Origin: Brachybacterium aquaticum
GTDB taxonomy: Bacteria > Actinomycetota > Actinomycetes > Actinomycetales > Dermabacteraceae
Reading direction: 5' to 3'
Length of the DNA: 64,000 bases
Assembly: GCF_014204755.1 (NCBI RefSeq)
Contig: NZ_JACHLZ010000001.1
Span: 372,001-436,000, forward strand
Part shown: piece after piece, positions 61,052 to 64,000 of the stretch
Layout: every line of letters starts with the position of its first letter
How positions within the stretch are numbered: position 1 is the first letter of the stretch
Translations under genes and position numbers: made by a program
The notes under the pieces: model-generated
Told to the model about the DNA's origin: nothing
Database searches by the model: none
The model's input: the letters and a program-made list of their open reading frames with translations, nothing else

Positions 61052-62488
61052 ATGTCAACCGAGCTGGAGCGAGGCGCGAGCTCGCCGCAGATGATGCGGC
61101 GGGCGAACCGGCAGATCCTGCTCCAGCACGCCTTGACGGTCCCGTCCTTCACCGCGGCCGACGCGATGGCCGCGACCGGCCTCACCCGGGCGACCGTCCT
61201 CGGGGTCAGTGCCGAGCTCGAGCAGGCGGGGCTGCTCACCTCGCTCGCGGCAGGCGCGGCAGGCGCGGCAGGCGCGGCAGGCGCGGCACGTGCGACAGGC
61301 GCGGCTATTGCGGCGGGCGCGGGGGCGACGGCGGGCGAGCGATCGGGGCGCTCCGCCTCCCGCGGACGCCCCGCCCGACGCTTCGCCCTGCGCGCGGACG
61401 CCGCGGTCCTCGTCGGGATCGACGCCGGCCAGCACACTCTGCGCGCCCGGACCGTCGACCTGCGCGGGCGCGAGCTCGCGAGCGCGATCGAGCCGGCGGA
61501 TCCCGTGGGGCCGACGGGGCCGACGGGGGTGACGGCGCCGGCGCGCCCGTCGGCCGCGGAGTCGCGCATCGCGCAGCTGCGCGCGCTCATCGCGCGGGTC
61601 GCGCGGGAGGCCACGTCGGCCGACAGGGCTCCCACCAACGGGGCTCCCGCCGACGGGGCTCCCGCTGAGGCGATGGCCGCCGACGCGACGTCGGCCGGCG
61701 CAACCCGCACCCCGCTGCTCACCGTCGTCGGCGTCCCCGCGCCCGTTCGCGCCGACGGCCGCTCGCCCGTCGGCGGCAACGACTTCTGGACCACCATGAA
61801 CCCCGACCTCGTCGACGCGCTCGCGGGCGACGACCTCGCAGGTCAACCCGCCGCGGGCCGGGTGATCGTCGAGAACGACGCGAACCTCGCCGCCCTCGCG
61901 GCCCTCGCCGAGCGCGGCGACACCCAGCACCTCGCGGCCCTGCTCATGGGCGAGCGCTTCGGCGCCGGGCTCGTCATCGACGGCCGACTCCTGCGTGGGG
62001 CCGACGGCGGCGCCGGCGAGATGCGCTTCCTCGACGACGTGCTCGACGACTCCCGCGGGGCCGACGGCGTCGCCGCCCTCGCCCGGCGCTGGGCCCTCGA
62101 GGGCCTCTCCGCCGGCCAGGACGCCCCGCTGCTCGCCGCCGTCCCGGCCGAGGAGCTCACGGCTGTCACAGTGCTCGAGGCCGCCGAGCGGGGCGACCCG
62201 CTCGCCCGCGCCGTCCGCGAGCGGCTCGCCCTGCGCCTGGCCCGCATCGCCGGGATCCTCGCGAGCCTCCTCGGGGCCGAGCGGGTCGTGGTCGCCGGCG
62301 CCATCGCCGAGTCCATCGGCCCCCTCCTCGAGCGCTCCCGGGAGCTGCTGCCCGAGGTCGCCACCGCCCCGTTCCCGCAGCTCGTCGCAAGCACCGACGG
62401 CCGCGATGTCGTGGTCCGCGGCGCGACCGAGCTCGCCCTCGCCCGCGTGCGCGAGGCCCCGCTCGACCTGCTCATGCCCGACGCCTGA
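61052..62488 (+). CDS. ROK-family transcriptional regulator
   Basis: 478 residues. Winged helix (~25-70: MMRRANRQILLQHALTVPSFTAADAMAATGLTRATVLGVSAELEQAGLL) and a sugar-kinase-like ROK domain: VLVGIDAGQHTLRARTVDLRG, VIVENDANLAALAALAERG, and LRGADGGAGEMRF; the usual zinc motif CGxxGC-x-E is absent (DDSRGADGVAALARRW), so the kinase-like part is regulatory. Two low-complexity inserts: a 9-bp tandem array (AGAAGAAGAA) and palindrome-rich ADGAP segments. Probably senses the sugar handled by the glucosidase. Confidence 0.88.
   Translation: MSTELERGASSPQMMRRANRQILLQHALTVPSFTAADAMAATGLTRATVLGVSAELEQAGLLTSLAAGAAGAAGAAGAARATGAAIAAGAGATAGERSGRSASRGRPARRFALRADAAVLVGIDAGQHTLRARTVDLRGRELASAIEPADPVGPTGPTGVTAPARPSAAESRIAQLRALIARVAREATSADRAPTNGAPADGAPAEAMAADATSAGATRTPLLTVVGVPAPVRADGRSPVGGNDFWTTMNPDLVDALAGDDLAGQPAAGRVIVENDANLAALAALAERGDTQHLAALLMGERFGAGLVIDGRLLRGADGGAGEMRFLDDVLDDSRGADGVAALARRWALEGLSAGQDAPLLAAVPAEELTAVTVLEAAERGDPLARAVRERLALRLARIAGILASLLGAERVVVAGAIAESIGPLLERSRELLPEVATAPFPQLVASTDGRDVVVRGATELALARVREAPLDLLMPDA
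61251..61304. repeat. 9-bp tandem repeat in the ROK gene
   Basis: CAGGCGCGG four times without break (61251-61286), then one degenerate and one exact copy. In frame; encodes Ala-Gly-Ala units in the linker after the DNA-binding domain. Confidence 0.85.
61509..61640. repeat. palindrome-repeat cluster in the ROK gene
   Basis: GGCCGACGGGGCCGACGGGGG near 61509 (two half-copies), CCCGTCGGCCG near 61545 and GTCGGCCGACAGGG near 61616, followed by two CCGACGGGGCTCCC-like units. Encode PTGPTG and ADGAP repeats. Confidence 0.6.
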
Positions 62489-62540
62489 CACCCGACTCCT
62501 GACACCCGATCCCGACGACCCCACCCCCGGAAGGACCCCC

Positions 62541-63653
62541 ATGACCACCACCGCCCCCATCCCCGATGCCCCCACCCGGAAGCTCCGCGCCGGCGTGATC
62601 GGCCTCGGCTGGGCCGGCCAGCAGCACGTCGCCGCCTACGCCGCCGACCCCACCGTCGACCTCGTCGCCGTCTCCGCCATGGAGGAGCACCTGCTCGCCG
62701 AGCACGGCGACGCGCACGACATCCCCGGCCGCTACCGCGACTGGAAGCAGATGATCGCCGAGGCCGAGCTCGACGTCGTCTCCATCGCCACCCCCACCTT
62801 CCTCCACGCCCCGATGGCGATCCACGCCCTCGACGCCGGGCTCCACGTCCTCACCGAGAAGCCGATGGCCGAGAACGGCGAGACCGCCGCGACCATGGTC
62901 GAGGCCGCCCGACGCGCCGGCCGTGTGCTCGACGTGTCCTTCAACCACCGCCGCCGCGGTGACGTCACGGCGCTGAAGCAGGTCGTCGACTCCGGCGTGC
63001 TCGGCAAGCTCTACTACGCCAAGGCCGGCTGGGTGCGCCGCCAGGGCATCCCGGGCCTCGGCACCTGGTTCACCAAAGCCCAGAGCTCCGGCGGCGGCGC
63101 GCTCATGGACATCGGCATCCACATGCTCGACATGTCCCTGCACCTCATGGGCGAGCCCGAGGTCACCGCCGCCTCGGCCTCCACCCACGCCGAGTTCGGG
63201 CCGCTGGGACGCGGCGGCTCCGGCTTCGGCGTCTCCCAGCTCGAGGAAGGCGTGCCCTTCGAGGTCGAGGACCTCGCCACCGCATTCCTGCGCCTGGACG
63301 GCGGCGGCACCCTGCTGCTCGAGTCCAGCTGGGCCCAGTGGATCCCGCACGACCTCTGCTACGTCACCCTCTACGGCTCCGACGGCGGCGCCACCATCGA
63401 GTGGGGCGGCGACCCGACCAACGACCACCGCAGGCTCGAGGTGTGGACCGAGGTCGCCGGCATCCCCGCCGAGCTGCGGCCCGTGGCCGGGCCCGACGGT
63501 CGCCACGCCGGCGCCGTCGCGGACTTCCTCCGCGCGGTCCGCGGGGACGACTGGGCCGCCCACGACGGCTCGCTGGCTCTCCGCCGCGCCCGCGTCGTCG
63601 ACGCCTGCTACGCCTCCGCGGCGCAGGGCGCCGAGGTCGCCGTCGGCGGCTGA
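62541..63653 (+). CDS. Gfo/Idh/MocA-family dehydrogenase
   Basis: 370 residues. LRAGVIGLGWAGQQHVAAYA binds NAD(P); HVLTEKPMAENGETAATM has the family EKP motif, and GGGALMDIGIHMLDMSLHLMG has the catalytic Asp/His. AAGGA lies 9 bases before the ATG. Probably oxidises a sugar or inositol; it follows the ROK gene by 52 bases and belongs to the sugar cluster. Confidence 0.94.
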   Translation: MTTTAPIPDAPTRKLRAGVIGLGWAGQQHVAAYAADPTVDLVAVSAMEEHLLAEHGDAHDIPGRYRDWKQMIAEAELDVVSIATPTFLHAPMAIHALDAGLHVLTEKPMAENGETAATMVEAARRAGRVLDVSFNHRRRGDVTALKQVVDSGVLGKLYYAKAGWVRRQGIPGLGTWFTKAQSSGGGALMDIGIHMLDMSLHLMGEPEVTAASASTHAEFGPLGRGGSGFGVSQLEEGVPFEVEDLATAFLRLDGGGTLLLESSWAQWIPHDLCYVTLYGSDGGATIEWGGDPTNDHRRLEVWTEVAGIPAELRPVAGPDGRHAGAVADFLRAVRGDDWAAHDGSLALRRARVVDACYASAAQGAEVAVGG

Positions 63654-63780
63654 TGTCGTCGGCCGACGGCGCAGGGCTCAGGCGCCCCGCGCCGTCGGCG
63701 CATCCTGGGCCGTCGCCGTGCTCGCCGTCGCCGGCACCATCGAGGTGCCGGGGTCGCTCGCGTCGTCGTGGGGCGGGGGC

Positions 63781-64000
63781 TCAGCCCCGGGCCAGCAGCG
63801 TCTCGGCGAGGAAGCCGACGGTCTGCTGCCAGGCCGCCTCCGCAGCCGCGGCGTGGTGGAGTCCAGGGTGCGGGTTGTCGAAGGCGTGGCCTGCGCCCTC
63901 GTGAAGCATGAAGCGGACCTGCTCGCGAGTGCCGGAGGCGGTGACCGCGTCGCGGATCTGCTCCACCTGATCCATCGGGATGAAAGCGTCCTCGGTGCCG
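63781..64000 (-). CDS. dienelactone hydrolase-family protein, C-terminal part (runs off the window)
   Basis: About 73 residues visible. The catalytic Asp is in GTEDAFIPMDQV and the catalytic His in EGAGHAFDNPHPGLHHAAAAEAAW, the usual order at the end of dienelactone hydrolases. The nucleophile region is outside the window. Stop at 63781. A palindrome copy (63658-63669) lies in the gap to the preceding gene. Confidence 0.85.
   Translation of the reverse strand, partial: GTEDAFIPMDQVEQIRDAVTASGTREQVRFMLHEGAGHAFDNPHPGLHHAAAAEAAWQQTVGFLAETLLARG

Noticed and set aside
61251..61304. CRISPR or origin iterons
   Set aside because: 9-bp in-frame units encoding Ala-Gly-Ala in a protein linker.

Overview
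The window is high-GC DNA with actinobacterial architecture: dense genes, many ATGA/GTGA overlaps, GTG and TTG starts, and several promoters whose -10 element lies about 7 bases from the start codon. The gene content (class Ib and class III ribonucleotide reductases, a Fur-catalase pair, a RepSA/TraSA-type integrative element) fits a facultatively anaerobic member of the Micrococcales. A Dermabacteraceae (Brachybacterium-like) host is my best guess, but it is not proven.

Layout. 1-10 kb: a truncated membrane protein, an ABC-2 type exporter, a secreted S33 peptidase, tRNA-Thr, a GNAT acetyltransferase, a Fur-type regulator with catalase, a universal stress protein, an acyltransferase and a Gfo/Idh oxidoreductase with an acidic tail. 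10-23 kb: the ribonucleotide reductase region, with nrdHIE, then a PadR/membrane protein pair, then nrdDG, with nrdF about 9 kb downstream of nrdE. Candidate NrdR boxes precede nrdH and nrdD. Between nrdG and nrdF lie a WXG/glycine-zipper protein operon and a DUF418 membrane protein. 23-30 kb: a phosphopantetheinyl transferase converges on an operon with a Pls/PosA-like single-module synthetase and an M1 aminopeptidase, a plausible poly-amino-acid pathway. 30-34 kb: a complete IS3-family insertion (30620-31894, 3-bp target duplication) between yigZ and a membrane-protein/GRAM operon, then an acyltransferase and tRNA-Lys.

34.1-47.8 kb is an actinomycete integrative and conjugative element (AICE) in tRNA-Lys(TTT), bounded by a 43-bp duplication of the tRNA 3' part, with arm-type repeats at both ends. 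It keeps xis, a RepSA-like initiator, an FtsK/TraSA translocase and a KorSA-like GntR regulator. Its tyrosine integrase carries both a nonsense codon and a frameshift, so the element looks stranded. Its cargo is mainly defence-like: an AlwI-like restriction enzyme, a C5 methyltransferase, a Vsr nuclease, a Shedu protein and a GIY-YIG fusion protein. Decayed fragments follow to 49.3 kb.

49.3-64 kb: a polytopic membrane protein, thioesterase, SGNH hydrolase and GntR regulator in one overlapping operon; an MFS exporter; YceI, VOC and cupin proteins; a DUF222/HNH nuclease behind candidate DnaA boxes; and a carbohydrate cluster with a GH13 alpha-glucosidase divergent from a ROK regulator and a Gfo/Idh dehydrogenase, ending in a truncated dienelactone hydrolase.

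A short palindrome-based repeat, GTCGGCCGAC usually followed by GGGG, recurs across the chromosomal part, often inside protein linkers, where it encodes an Ala-Asp-Gly-type sequence. I saw no full copy in the AICE.
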